A stretch of 64,000 bases of DNA. Origin: Nostoc sp. LPT (GTDB lineage: Bacteria > Cyanobacteriota > Cyanobacteriia > Cyanobacteriales > Nostocaceae). This document shows, piece by piece, positions 45,212-54,358 of this stretch. The stretch's first letter is position 1. The number at the start of each line of letters is the position of its first letter. The notes beneath the pieces were generated by a model. It ran no database searches and was not told the origin of the DNA. It saw only the letters and a program-made list of their open reading frames with translations. Position numbers and translations under genes: made by a program. Location: the NCBI RefSeq assembly GCF_017115165.1, contig NZ_JABXKF010000141.1:1-64000 (forward strand), in the 5' to 3' direction.

Positions 45212-45949
45212 ATGTCATTAGACAAAAATGCCTTTGAGCAACCAGCAAATAAGTTGCTTGCAGCTCTGCCAGCCAGTGATTATCAGCGTCTTATTCCCCA
45301 CATGAAGCTGGTTCCGCTGTCAAATCGGCAAGTCCTTTACCAAACAGGCGAGCCGATCGCACAGGTCTATTTTCCTAATAAGGCAGTGGTTTCTATAGTC
45401 ACCACTATGGAAGATGGCTCCACAGCAGAAGTTGGTTTAGTGAGCAATGAAGGCATGGTGGGTATACCCGTAATTTTAGGAAACAACACCACAATCACAA
45501 CAGCATTTGTGCAGATTCCAGATACTGCCATACAAATCGATGCAGATATATTCAGAAGTGAGTTCAATCGGGGTACAGTGCTTCAAAGCTTGCTACTGCG
45601 CTATGTCCAAGGTGTATACACTCAAATAGTACAAGAATCTGGGTGCAACCGTCTTCATCAGCCAGAGGAGCGGCTGGCTCGTTGGCTGCTGACAATCTCT
45701 GACCGTCTGGAATCAAAGGAATTTCCGCTTACCCAAGAATTTATCTCACAGATGCTGGGTGTAAATAGCGCTGGTGTCACTGAAGCAGCTAGCACCTTGA
45801 GCCAAGCTGGAATGATCGCCTACCACCGTGGTCAGATTAAGATGCTGAATCGAGAGGCTTTAGAAAAAACTTCCTGTGAATGTTATCAGATACTAGAAGA
45901 GGAATTTATTCGTTTATTGGGCAATAAGCCCAATAAACGACGAAAATAA
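45212..45949 (+). CDS. Crp/Fnr-family transcriptional regulator, copy 1
   Basis: A 245-residue regulator from ATG 45212 with GGAG seven bases upstream; the frame opens earlier but that part precedes the ribosome binding site. A cyclic-nucleotide-binding-like beta-roll (about residues 20-145, with VYFPNKAVVSIVTTMEDGSTAEVGLVSNEGMVG) is followed by a C-terminal helix-turn-helix (LTQEFISQMLGVNSAGVTEAASTLSQAGM). The classical cAMP motif is not apparent, so the ligand, if any, is unknown. It is first of three paralogues in tandem; its recognition helix (NSAGVTEA) differs most from the others (RRSGVTVA). Confidence 0.88.
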   Translation: MSLDKNAFEQPANKLLAALPASDYQRLIPHMKLVPLSNRQVLYQTGEPIAQVYFPNKAVVSIVTTMEDGSTAEVGLVSNEGMVGIPVILGNNTTITTAFVQIPDTAIQIDADIFRSEFNRGTVLQSLLLRYVQGVYTQIVQESGCNRLHQPEERLARWLLTISDRLESKEFPLTQEFISQMLGVNSAGVTEAASTLSQAGMIAYHRGQIKMLNREALEKTSCECYQILEEEFIRLLGNKPNKRRK

Positions 45950-46138
45950 TTTTTTTTAAGCTTCTGTGTACGATACCGCACAGACTCAAACAAGTGTGTT
46001 CATTTAAGCTTTTTTAGATTGTCTCCGTGTTTCTTTAGCGAATATACCTTTTGACATTAGGATCTGATCTTTAAATCCTTTCCTTGTGCTCTGAGTTGGC
46101 TTTTCTAAAGTTACCTAGTTTAAGGAGAGTGGTTTGTA

Positions 46139-46882
46139 ATGTCATTAGATAAAAATTTTCAGCAACCATCAAATAAGCTGCTCGCAGCTCTGCCAGCCAG
46201 TGATTATCAGCGTCTTGTCCCCCATCTAAAGCTAGTTTCGCTCGAAGTTCCGCAAATCCTTTACCAAGCAGGCGAACCGATCACACAGGTCTATTTTCCT
46301 GATAAGTCAATGGTTTCTATAGTTACCACTATGGAAGATGGCTCAACAGCGGAAGTTGGGATAGTGAGCAATGAAGGCATGATTGGTATCCCGGTAATTT
46401 TAGGAAACAAGACCACAACCACAACATCATTTGTGCAGATTTCGGGCGCTGCTATGCAGATGAATGCAGATGTACTTAGAGCCGAGTTTAATCGGGGCGA
46501 AGCGCTTCAAACCCTGCTGCTGTGCTACGTACAAGCTATATACTCTGAACTGGCGCAAGGAGCTGCCTGCAACCGTCTGCATACACTGGACGAACGGCTG
46601 GCTCGCTGGTTACTGACAGTCTCTGAGCGTGTGGAATCAGAAGATTTTCCCCTCACGCAAGAATTTATCTCCCAGATGCTAGGTGTACGTCGTTCCGGCG
46701 TTACAGTTGCGGCTAGCACCCTCAGCCGAGCCGGAATGATCAGCTATCACCGTGGTCATATTAATATCTTGAACCGAGAGGATTTAGAAGCAACTTCCTG
46801 CGAGTGTTATCGAGTCATACAAAACGAATTTGCTCGCTTACTGGGCATGAAGCCCAGTAAGCGAGGCGAAAAATTTTTTTGA
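46139..46882 (+). CDS. Crp/Fnr-family transcriptional regulator, copy 2
   Basis: A 247-residue paralogue of the preceding gene (SNKLLAALPASDYQRLVPHLKLV start; helix-turn-helix LTQEFISQMLGVRRSGVTVAA). AAGGAGA precedes the ATG. Its upstream region (46037-46113) is also similar to that of copy 1, including CCTTTTGACATTAGGAT, so gene and promoter were duplicated together. Differences are spread evenly, and both look intact. Confidence 0.88.
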   Translation: MSLDKNFQQPSNKLLAALPASDYQRLVPHLKLVSLEVPQILYQAGEPITQVYFPDKSMVSIVTTMEDGSTAEVGIVSNEGMIGIPVILGNKTTTTTSFVQISGAAMQMNADVLRAEFNRGEALQTLLLCYVQAIYSELAQGAACNRLHTLDERLARWLLTVSERVESEDFPLTQEFISQMLGVRRSGVTVAASTLSRAGMISYHRGHINILNREDLEATSCECYRVIQNEFARLLGMKPSKRGEKFF

Positions 46883-47058
46883 TTTATAGCCGTAGTCACT
46901 AATGTTAAGACAGTGTTGCTCGCTCAAAGCCTTGACAAAACTGGGTTTTTACTCAGCACTCAGCACTCAGCACTTTGCTATATGCGTGCGAAACCGAACA
47001 GACTCGCAAAAATAACTTGATTTAAAGTATTTTGAGCAAATTTATCTTTTAATGTTCA

Positions 47059-47769
47059 GTGAGCAAAAACACTCTTAAGCCGCAAGTAAATAAGTTACTC
47101 GCGGCATTGTCAACTAGTGATTATCAGCGTCTTGTTCCACACTTGAAGTTGGTTTCGCTTTCAACTCGGCAAGTCATTTACGAATCAAAAGAACCGATCA
47201 CACAGGTCTATTTTCCCCAAAACGGAGTAGTTTCTTTAGTCACTAATATGGAAAATGGCTCGATGATGGAAGTTGGGGTAGTGAGCAATGAAGGCATGGT
47301 TGGTATCCCGATAATTTTAGGAGGCAACACAACAACCACAAAAGCGTTTGTGCAGGTTTCAGGTGCTGCTATGCAGATGGATGCAGATGTACTTAGAACC
47401 GAGTTCAATCAGGGTGGAGCTATTCAAAACCTGCTGCTGCGCTATGTACAAGCTGTATACACTGAACTGGCGCAAGGATGTGCCTGCAACCGTTTTCATA
47501 CCCTAGAGGAGCGGCTGGCTCGTTGGCTACTGACAGTCTCTGACCGTCTAGAATCAGAGGATTTTCCGCTCACACAAGAATTTATTGCCCAGATGCTAGG
47601 TGTACGGCGCTCCGGTGTGACAGTAGCGGCTAATACCCTGAGCCGAACCGGAATGATTCGCTACCAGCGTGGTCATATTAGCATCCTGAAACGAGAGGCT
47701 TTGGAAGCAACTTCTTGCGAGTGTTATCAAGTCATACAAGGCGAATTTGCTCGGTTGCTGGGGAATTAG
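47059..47769 (+). CDS. Crp/Fnr-family transcriptional regulator, copy 3
   Basis: A 236-residue third paralogue starting at GTG (MSKNTLKPQVNKLLAALS). The sensor roll and helix-turn-helix (MLGVRRSGVTVAANTLSRTGM) match copy 2 closely, with a DNA-reading helix nearly identical to copy 2. The C-terminal basic tail present in copies 1 and 2 is missing. The upstream region lacks the TTGACATTAGGAT block. It precedes a receiver-only response regulator by 199 bp. Confidence 0.87.
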   Translation: MSKNTLKPQVNKLLAALSTSDYQRLVPHLKLVSLSTRQVIYESKEPITQVYFPQNGVVSLVTNMENGSMMEVGVVSNEGMVGIPIILGGNTTTTKAFVQVSGAAMQMDADVLRTEFNQGGAIQNLLLRYVQAVYTELAQGCACNRFHTLEERLARWLLTVSDRLESEDFPLTQEFIAQMLGVRRSGVTVAANTLSRTGMIRYQRGHISILKREALEATSCECYQVIQGEFARLLGN

Positions 47770-47968
47770 CCAAGGCGCGTAGGCGTAGCCCGTCGTAGAC
47801 ATCGCCAATGAATTAATTATTTAATTATTTTAAATTACTATGTCCGAAACCGGACAGACACTTGTTAATTAGTTCTTTTAAGCTTTAGTAAAGTAGACAT
47901 CAAATGGCATTACCCGCCTTTTGATGTAATTGCTACTCCAAACATTTGAGCTACAGGGCAGTTAGATA

Positions 47969-48430
47969 ATGTCTAATCAATCAATGTCTTTTCAAGGTAT
48001 ACGATTGCTAGTTGTTGATAACGACTTTGATACAAGAACATTACTTACCTACCTATTTGAATTAGGCGAAGCAGAGATTATCACTGCTGCTTCAGCAGAG
48101 GAGGCTATAGAAATAATGTCATTTTTTAAACCAGACATCCTAATTAGTGACATTTATTTACCAGATGAAGACGGCTACTCACTGCTCTTGAAGGCCAGAA
48201 ATCTGGAAGCAAAACGAGGGAGAGAGATTCCAGCTATTGCTCTGACGGCATCTGCTGACGAGGAAGACCGTAATTTGGCATTATCATTAGGTTATGATAT
48301 ATACCTATGCAAGCCGATAGACTTAGACGAATTAGCTTTTGTAGTTGCTAGTTTAGTTGGAATCGACAATAGGCTTGAGATATTGGGGTGCAACAAGGCA
48401 GAAGCCAGTAAGCAAGAAAGCTTTAACTAA
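47969..48430 (+). CDS. Single-domain response regulator
   Basis: A 153-residue receiver domain: LLVVDNDFDTRT (acidic pair), DILISDIYLPDEDGYSLL (phospho-acceptor Asp near residue 58), AIALTASADEEDR (switch Thr) and YLCKPIDLDEL (conserved Lys). No output domain follows. It would act by protein contact or phosphorelay with an unlinked kinase. Adjacency to the Crp-like regulators suggests, but does not prove, a common signalling role. Confidence 0.9.
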   Translation: MSNQSMSFQGIRLLVVDNDFDTRTLLTYLFELGEAEIITAASAEEAIEIMSFFKPDILISDIYLPDEDGYSLLLKARNLEAKRGREIPAIALTASADEEDRNLALSLGYDIYLCKPIDLDELAFVVASLVGIDNRLEILGCNKAEASKQESFN

Positions 48431-48476
48431 ATTTTATTTATTGTAAAAATACAATTTCTACGAAGGGCTATGCTAA

Positions 48477-48517
48477 CGCCTGGTGATTTTTATCCTAAAT
48501 CATCAGGCGATGCTTTT
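48477..48517 (+). terminator. Rho-independent terminator after the response regulator
   Basis: CGCCTGGTGATTT (48477-48489) pairs with AAATCATCAGGCG (48497-48509), 13 bp with one wobble pair, followed by ATGCTTTTTCT. Confidence 0.8.
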
Positions 48518-48672
48518 TCTCAGGAATCTTTTGACTAATTTTATTTTTTATTAATTTCGCTAGTAGTAAAAACTATTCAAAAGTAGTGATATAAAATATA
48601 CTAAGAATAAATACAGAGAACAACCAAGTGGTTCTCTGCAAGTACTCATTTTTTCATATAAAGGAGCACATT

Positions 48673-49263
48673 ATGGAATATCTTGCTTATTCTCACATGT
48701 TTATTGCTCAAGAAGAGGCATCTGGAAACACTAATTATAATTTTCCTAAACCTCAATTAAATTGGAAAAAACTGTTTAAATCTTCGGCTTGGTTAGCTTT
48801 AGCTGGTGTTGGTGTATTACTTGCTGCTGTTAGCCAAATTCAAATGAGTTCGGCTGCGTATGTAAAGACTAACGGCAGTTGTTTACGTGTCCGTTCAGGC
48901 CCAAGCAGCAACTACTCTTATGTGGACTGTGTACCAAATGGGACAACACTTCCAGCAATTGAACGATATGAAAACGGTTTTGCCAGACTTTCTACGGGTA
49001 GATACGTTTTTGCCCGATGGATTGGTGATAGACCTAACAATCGTCCTGTAACTAGACCTGGTGGTGTTGGCGGTTCGATAATTCTTACCCCTGGTTCTAA
49101 AGGTCTGCTCGTCAGAGACGTTCAAACAGCTTTGGGTAATCTCAGAGTTGATGGAATTTACGGTCAAGAAACTGTTAGCCGAGTCCGCAGCTTTCAGCAA
49201 AGTAAAGGTTTACTTGTAGATGGTGTTGTGGGCCCCGAAACTCGATCTGCTCTGGGTATTTAG
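48673..49263 (+). CDS. SH3b plus peptidoglycan-binding protein with MExLAY N-terminus
   Basis: A 196-residue protein from ATG 48673, preceded by AAAGGAG. After a 15-residue leader (MEYLAYSHMFIAQEE) and a linker comes one membrane anchor (about residues 37-58), a bacterial SH3-like domain (YVKTNGSCLRVRSGPSSNYSYV, about 60-115) and a C-terminal peptidoglycan-binding domain (LLVRDVQTALGNLRVDGIYGQETV, about 130-196). It likely anchors to the wall on the outer face of the plasma membrane. The leader is shared with the larger protein at 61838-62968, suggesting a common targeting or maturation signal. Confidence 0.88.
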   Translation: MEYLAYSHMFIAQEEASGNTNYNFPKPQLNWKKLFKSSAWLALAGVGVLLAAVSQIQMSSAAYVKTNGSCLRVRSGPSSNYSYVDCVPNGTTLPAIERYENGFARLSTGRYVFARWIGDRPNNRPVTRPGGVGGSIILTPGSKGLLVRDVQTALGNLRVDGIYGQETVSRVRSFQQSKGLLVDGVVGPETRSALGI

Positions 49264-49416
49264 CCAGAAGCCACCCTTTGAACATCTCCTTTCCAAGTTC
49301 TACCTATTTTCTGGTGGAATGGAGAGAAGTCAAAAGTTCAGAAAATCAAAATTTCAGAACGTCTGGCCCGTCATCAGGCGGGCAATACGACCTCACTCCA
49401 CAAGAACTGATAAAGT

Positions 49417-49443
49417 GAAAAACCGACTTTTACCCCGGTTTTA
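49417..49443. terminator. Hairpin between convergent genes
   Basis: AAAACCG and CGGTTTT form a stem around TTACCC; read on the minus strand it ends in TTTTTC after wecB. May serve both directions. Confidence 0.6.
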
Positions 49444-49488
49444 TGCACCTTAGAAAACGGAAATTTTGCATTTTGTTGAAAAAAGTTC

Positions 49489-50619
49489 CTAAGTTGATGT
49501 TTCTGATGAAATACCCAAGTAATTTTGTACAATCTGCAAAATGCGCTCTGCTGCATGACCATCCCCAAAAGGATTGATTGCATTTGCCATCGCTTCATAA
49601 GCATCTGAGTAACTGAGTAACTCAGCAGCGGCTGCAAAAATATTCTCAGTCGTAGTGCCAACAAGTTTGGCTGTACCAGCGACAACAGCCTCTGGTCTTT
49701 CGGTGGTGTCTCTCAAAACTAGTACTGGTTTTCCCAAGCTGGGGGCTTCTTCTTGTAAGCCACCAGAGTCAGTGAGCAAAAGATGCGATCGCCCAATTGC
49801 TCTCACCAATTCGCCATAATCTAGAGGATCTGTCAAGAAAATTCGGGGATGATTCCCTAAAAGTTCCTGCAAGGGGACTCGCACTGTCGGATTGCGGTGC
49901 AATGGTAGCAGCAAAGCTGTATCAGGAAACTTGTCTAAAATTTGTAAAAACGCCTGAGCGATCGCTAACAGAGGTTCTCCCCAATTCTCCCGACGATGAA
50001 CTGTTGCTAACATAACCCGATATGATTCCCAGTTCAAGCCTGGGACATTACAAACTACTTGGGTTGCAGCAACATTCAATAATGCATCAATTACAGTGTT
50101 ACCCGTCATGTGAATTTTACCCAAAACACCAGAACGATGCAAATTTTCCACAGCCCAAGGAGTCGGCGCAAAGTGCAACTGAGTAATTTGAGAAATCAAT
50201 CGGCGATTAGCTTCTTCTGGATAAGGATTAAAGAGATCATCAGTTCTTAACCCTGCTTCTACATGACCAACAGGAATTTTTTGATAAAAAGCTGCTAAAG
50301 CTGCGGCAAAAGCTGTGGTAGTATCTCCCTGCACAATTACTAAATCTGGCTTTTTTACTTTAAATAATTCTTCTAACCCTTGTAAACTACGGCAAGTAAT
50401 ATCATTTAGAGATTGCTGAACCTGCATAATTTCCAAGTTATAATCCGACTTGATATTAAACAGTTGCATAACTTGCTCAACCATCTCCCGATGCTGTCCA
50501 GTTAGAATTACTTGCAACTGAAATTCTGAAGACTTCTGGAAAACCTGAATCACTGGAGCGAGTTTAATCGCTTCTGGGCGAGTACCTAAAATAATGCAAA
50601 CGCGTTTTTGATTAGTCAT
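49489..50619 (-). CDS. wecB: UDP-N-acetylglucosamine 2-epimerase (non-hydrolysing)
   Basis: A 376-residue enzyme interconverting UDP-GlcNAc and UDP-ManNAc for cell-surface polysaccharide. Signatures: CIILGTRPEAIKLAPVIQ (N-terminal Rossmann), TGQHREMVEQVM, QGDTTTAFAAALAAFY, GHVEAGLRTDDLFNPYPEE and LLTDSGGLQEEAPSLGKPVLVLRDTTERPE. All catalytic motifs are present. It is a single gene and not in a visible polysaccharide cluster. Confidence 0.95.
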   Translation of the reverse strand: MTNQKRVCIILGTRPEAIKLAPVIQVFQKSSEFQLQVILTGQHREMVEQVMQLFNIKSDYNLEIMQVQQSLNDITCRSLQGLEELFKVKKPDLVIVQGDTTTAFAAALAAFYQKIPVGHVEAGLRTDDLFNPYPEEANRRLISQITQLHFAPTPWAVENLHRSGVLGKIHMTGNTVIDALLNVAATQVVCNVPGLNWESYRVMLATVHRRENWGEPLLAIAQAFLQILDKFPDTALLLPLHRNPTVRVPLQELLGNHPRIFLTDPLDYGELVRAIGRSHLLLTDSGGLQEEAPSLGKPVLVLRDTTERPEAVVAGTAKLVGTTTENIFAAAAELLSYSDAYEAMANAINPFGDGHAAERILQIVQNYLGISSETST

Positions 50620-50639
50620 TAGTCATCTGTAATTTACCA

Positions 50640-50698
50640 TCTATAGTCAATGGTCTATAGTCAATGGTCTATGGTCAATGGTCTATGGTCAATCCTCA
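50640..50698. repeat. Tandem TAGTCAATGGTCTA repeat
   Basis: Four to five units of a 14-bp repeat (ATAGTCAATGGTCT with minor variants) directly upstream of the wecB start. No gene. Confidence 0.8.
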
Positions 50699-50739
50699 TA
50701 TAAACCATAAATATTAATGGATAAATCTACACAAGATAT

Positions 50740-50762
50740 AAAAAAACCCGGCTTAACCGGGC
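50740..50762 (-). terminator. Intrinsic terminator, distal copy
   Basis: Read on the minus strand, GCCCGGTTAAGCCGGG is followed by TTTTTTT. It is the second of two nearly identical terminators 90 bp apart behind the gene at 50886. Confidence 0.85.
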
Positions 50763-50830
50763 AAATGCATTGTTTATCTAATTAACCTGTAATGACTATT
50801 TAAAAGTTCAAATTATAAAAACAAACCATG

Positions 50831-50852
50831 AAAAAACCCGGCTTAACCGGGC
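50831..50852 (-). terminator. Intrinsic terminator, proximal copy
   Basis: Read on the minus strand, GCCCGGTTAAGCCGGGTTTTTT. It lies about 35 bp after the stop of the membrane-protein gene. The whole 90-bp block, including the following TCTAATTAACCTGTAAT, is duplicated. Confidence 0.9.
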
Positions 50853-50885
50853 AGACGCACTGTTTGTCTAATTAACCTGTAATAA

Positions 50886-51257
50886 CTATTTAATCTCACA
50901 AGTTAGAGGGCAAGCAGCGTAAACAGTAGCCTGCATTTGGTCTGCCTCGCCATGCAGCCAGCTTAACCATTTAACTTCACTAGGATGAACTCCCTTAACA
51001 GTTAGCACACCCGCAGCCAATACAACTGCCATAACATTAAACATTATTAGAGCGCCAGCTACAAGCAAAACCGCACTAACAGGCATCACAGATTGCAAGA
51101 TAATCGACAACAGACATCCGACCGTAGCCATCAAGACAACTAGTGGAAAACCCACAACCAACAAACATACTGCTAATGTAAAAGTCCATATTAAAAAGCT
51201 TTTAATCATCAACAAGGAGTAGGTCTTTCCTTGATTAGAGCTTTGAGCAGAAACCAT
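50886..51257 (-). CDS. Small membrane protein of unknown function
   Basis: A 123-residue protein from ATG 51257, which has a full AGGAGG eight bases upstream. Two to three hydrophobic segments (about residues 17-50 and 55-85) suggest a membrane protein. The C-terminus is soluble and ends with AACPLTCEIK, two cysteines separated by three residues that might bind metal or form a disulfide. I do not recognise the family. It is followed by two tandem terminators, so its transcript ends sharply. Confidence 0.75.
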   Translation of the reverse strand: MVSAQSSNQGKTYSLLMIKSFLIWTFTLAVCLLVVGFPLVVLMATVGCLLSIILQSVMPVSAVLLVAGALIMFNVMAVVLAAGVLTVKGVHPSEVKWLSWLHGEADQMQATVYAACPLTCEIK

Positions 51258-51987
51258 GACTTTTCCTCCTAAAATACACAACAAATTTTAATTTCAGTCA
51301 TACCTCGCTTTTCACGAGTAAACTGAATTGTTTCAGTGAAATTTAGTATATAAAAACTAATCGGAAAAATGAGCATTTGTTTACTAAAGTTTACAGTTAA
51401 TTTTTTGTAATTATGGATATAAAGTCAATTTTATATCTATTAAAAAAACTTGTTTACTGCATCTACCTTCAGGTATAGAACCTAAAAGGTATGAGCTTTT
51501 AACCTTGATCCCCACTATATCGCTCCTATTCAACTTAACATTTCTTATAAAAATTAGTAGTCTTTCTCATAATTACTAGACAGGCTGAATAAATGAACTG
51601 CTAGTTATTTGTGCTGTTAATTGCTGGCAATTTGTGCCCATGCCTGGGATAAATTTCTCATCTAAGTCATGAGAATATTTACTTTAAAATCAAAAGAATA
51701 AGAAATTACTTTATATTTAAGTGTATTTACTGAGGCATTTTGAGTCCTTACATGTGTAAAACCAGTTTAGATAGCTTAAATAATCTATCTAAATATTCTG
51801 AGTAATGAAATCTTAGGAAATAAAAGATACCAATTGAGGTAGATGAGATAGATTGACCGTGGTTCTAGAGTTTCAATCGCCTTCTATCACCGCTAAGGCT
51901 TGCAGACAAGCATTCTCCAAAAGTCATCAAAGCAAGTGACTTTACTTCTCGTTAATTCAACTTTTTAACTGCCAAATGTGAAGATAT
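51258..51987. other. AT-rich intergenic region between divergent genes
   Basis: 730 bp separating the small membrane-protein gene (minus) from pilT (plus). I see no gene, strong repeat or RNA signature, so it presumably holds both promoters and perhaps an unrecognised small RNA. Confidence 0.35.
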
Positions 51988-53271
51988 ATGACAGAATTAC
52001 AGTCTCCATCAAATTCTAACTCTGCTGCCGGACGTAATCTACCACCAATGCCGCCGCCACCACCGCCAACCCCAACCTTTAGTACGCAGCGGCAGATGAC
52101 ACAAACACTCGATATGTCAATGAATAGGGGTACTAATTTGCCTGTTGCAGGTCATCGTCCAGGTAGTCCACCGCCAATACCTAATTCAGTTCGCCCTCAA
52201 AACAGCAGTTCAGAACTCACTTTAGAGAAGTTAATCAGAGAAGCTTACGATCAGGGATATTCTGACTTGCACTTGGGTGTAGGTGAACCACCCCGCTTCC
52301 GCAGCCGAGGAGAAATTCAATCAGGAGATTATCCAGAAACAGATAAAGAAACTTTTATGAGTTGGTTGCGGGAGGTGATGAGTGAGGGAGAAATTCAGCG
52401 CTTTGAAGAATCCTTAGAATTTGACGGAGCAACTCAATACGAATTTGCTCGCGTGCGGATTAATGTTTTTGGCTCCCTCAAAGGGCCTGCAATGGTGTTG
52501 CGGTTGATTCCGCTAAAAATCTTAACTATGGAACAGTTGAGATTACCTCCAGTTTTTCGGGATATTTGCCATCACCATAAAGGTTTAATTTTGGTAACAG
52601 GGCCTACTGGTTCTGGTAAGTCCACCACAATGGCAGCGATGATTGACTACATCAATAAGGAGATGGCCAAACATATCATCACCATTGAAGACCCGATAGA
52701 ATTTGTCCATCAAAGCCGCAAGTCTTTAGTCAAACAGCGGGAAGTGGGAATGCATACCCGGAAATTTGACAACGCTTTGAAAGCAGCTTTGCGGGAAGAC
52801 CCAGATTTGATTCTGGTGGGGGAAATGCGGGACAAGGAAACAGTTAACACCGCCCTAAAAGCCGCTCAGACGGGTCACTTAGTCATGGGAACCTTGCATA
52901 CCAATAGTGCGGTCAAAACCATTGAGCGGATTCTCAACCTCTATTCTGGTGATGAACAGGATGCAATGCGGGTGGCGATTTCTGAGTCTTTAGTGGCAGT
53001 AATTGCTCAAGGTTTGTGTCGCACAACTGACGGTAAGCGGGCTGCTTTCCACGATGTGCTGATTAATACTGAAGCAATTAAGGAATGGATCAAAGACGGT
53101 AAGTATGATGAAATTGGCGAGCTAATGAAACAAGCTGGCTTTGACGGCATGATTACGATGAATCAGTCGTTGCTGAATCTCTATCAAGACGGACGAATCA
53201 CTGAAGAAACTGCTTTGGAAATGTCACCAACTCCTAACGAAATGGCACAGTTTCTCCGAGGTCGAGTTTAA
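51988..53271 (+). CDS. pilT: Twitching-motility ATPase PilT-like
   Basis: A 427-residue secretion ATPase of the PilT group, which powers type IV pilus retraction. A proline-rich N-terminal extension of about 70 residues (NLPPMPPPPPPTPTF) precedes the core. The core shows LHLGVGEPPRFRSRGE, Walker A LVTGPTGSGKSTTMAAMIDY (about 208-227), the Asp box ITIEDPIEFVH, Walker B LREDPDLILVGEMRD and the His box TGHLVMGTLHTNSAVKT. Nostoc uses pili in hormogonium motility. The stop is followed at once by a heptamer repeat. pilB and pilC are not adjacent. Confidence 0.92.
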   Translation: MTELQSPSNSNSAAGRNLPPMPPPPPPTPTFSTQRQMTQTLDMSMNRGTNLPVAGHRPGSPPPIPNSVRPQNSSSELTLEKLIREAYDQGYSDLHLGVGEPPRFRSRGEIQSGDYPETDKETFMSWLREVMSEGEIQRFEESLEFDGATQYEFARVRINVFGSLKGPAMVLRLIPLKILTMEQLRLPPVFRDICHHHKGLILVTGPTGSGKSTTMAAMIDYINKEMAKHIITIEDPIEFVHQSRKSLVKQREVGMHTRKFDNALKAALREDPDLILVGEMRDKETVNTALKAAQTGHLVMGTLHTNSAVKTIERILNLYSGDEQDAMRVAISESLVAVIAQGLCRTTDGKRAAFHDVLINTEAIKEWIKDGKYDEIGELMKQAGFDGMITMNQSLLNLYQDGRITEETALEMSPTPNEMAQFLRGRV

Positions 53272-53276
53272 CGATT

Positions 53277-53334
53277 GGGGACTGGGGACTGGGGACTGGG
53301 GACTGGGGACTGGGGACTAGGGACTGGGGACTGG
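53277..53334. repeat. Heptamer GGGGACT tandem repeat (about eight units)
   Basis: Eight near-perfect GGGGACT units directly after the pilT stop codon, with one variant (TAGGGAC). The rest of the gap to 53587 has an AGTCCCCAATCCCCAGTCCC block at about 53470-53500 that is roughly complementary and could pair with it. Confidence 0.9.
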
Positions 53335-53587
53335 GTGATTGCTCAACATTTAGTAAGGTGACGCGCATCTAAAGTTGATAATTTCGCGGTTGAAACTGTT
53401 TCCTGTCTTAGATTGCCCTGTAAAACTAAATAACGAACAGCTTAGTTAGTAATTATTCTCCCTCATTCCCAGTCCCCAATCCCCAGTCCCCAATCACCAG
53501 TCCCAAATATCTTTGCGATCCTGGTTGAGGTTATAGCTAAGGTAAAAGGTAAAAGAGAAAATTTTTACTTTTAGTTCCCTAACCTCT

Positions 53588-54358
53588 GTGAATAACTTGA
53601 CGACAAATAAACTATCTACACCCCAGCTGTTTAAAGGCATTGCGCTATTTACACCTGGAGGAGATTTAATTTACTGCATCGACCCTAGCAAGCAAGGTCG
53701 ATGGCATTTGCATTTGTGCTCAGCTTTGCAAGAAATCCTAGATTTACCAGAGCCACCGCACTTTTTAGTGCCTTGTTATACTGCAACTATTGACAATTGG
53801 TTAGATCCGCGCACTCAACAAGTGCGAACTTTTGCTGAAGCTTATCCGGCTGTAATTAGACACCAAACTTTGCTTAATGCTATTTTTGGCACAGGGGAAT
53901 TAGTATGGCAAGCAGCTCCTTGGCAAGAGGGATTGTGTGATCGCATGGTCTTAACAACCTATCATTCATCATTTGGGCAGCTTTGGGAGGATCATGACTT
54001 AATTGTCCGTCTAGACCTTTCTGAACCTGTGCCAAAATATCACCAACCAGTAATAGTACAAAAAAAAGAAGCCATTACCCAAGGTTATGTTCTCCGCTTA
54101 TTTGTTGCAGGACATAGCAGTTCTACTGAACGCATTCTGCAAAATTTACATGAATTGTTAGAGCGATCGCTTGGACATCCTTATACTCTGAAGGTGATTG
54201 ATGTTTTAAGTCATCCAGAACAAGCAGAACTGAATCAGGTTTCTGCAACTCCTACCCTTGTCAAGGTTTGGCCTCACCCAATTCGGCGAATCGTTGGAGA
54301 GTTGGATCGTGTAGAAAAGATTTTACAGATGTTAGCTCCTAAGGAAAATTTTAAGTAA
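53588..54358 (+). CDS. KaiB-domain protein with N-terminal extension
   Basis: A 256-residue protein starting at GTG. The C-terminal part (about 165-250) is a KaiB/SasA-sensor thioredoxin-like domain: GYVLRLFVAGHSSSTERILQNLHELL, PYTLKVIDVLSHPEQAELNQVSATPTLVKVWPHP. True KaiB is about 100 residues, so the first 160 residues (LFKGIALFTPGGDLIYCIDPSKQGRWHLHL ...) are an extra domain I do not recognise. It could interact with KaiC or with clock-output kinases, but a circadian role is inferred from the fold only. No kai genes are in the window. Confidence 0.8.
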   Translation: MNNLTTNKLSTPQLFKGIALFTPGGDLIYCIDPSKQGRWHLHLCSALQEILDLPEPPHFLVPCYTATIDNWLDPRTQQVRTFAEAYPAVIRHQTLLNAIFGTGELVWQAAPWQEGLCDRMVLTTYHSSFGQLWEDHDLIVRLDLSEPVPKYHQPVIVQKKEAITQGYVLRLFVAGHSSSTERILQNLHELLERSLGHPYTLKVIDVLSHPEQAELNQVSATPTLVKVWPHPIRRIVGELDRVEKILQMLAPKENFK

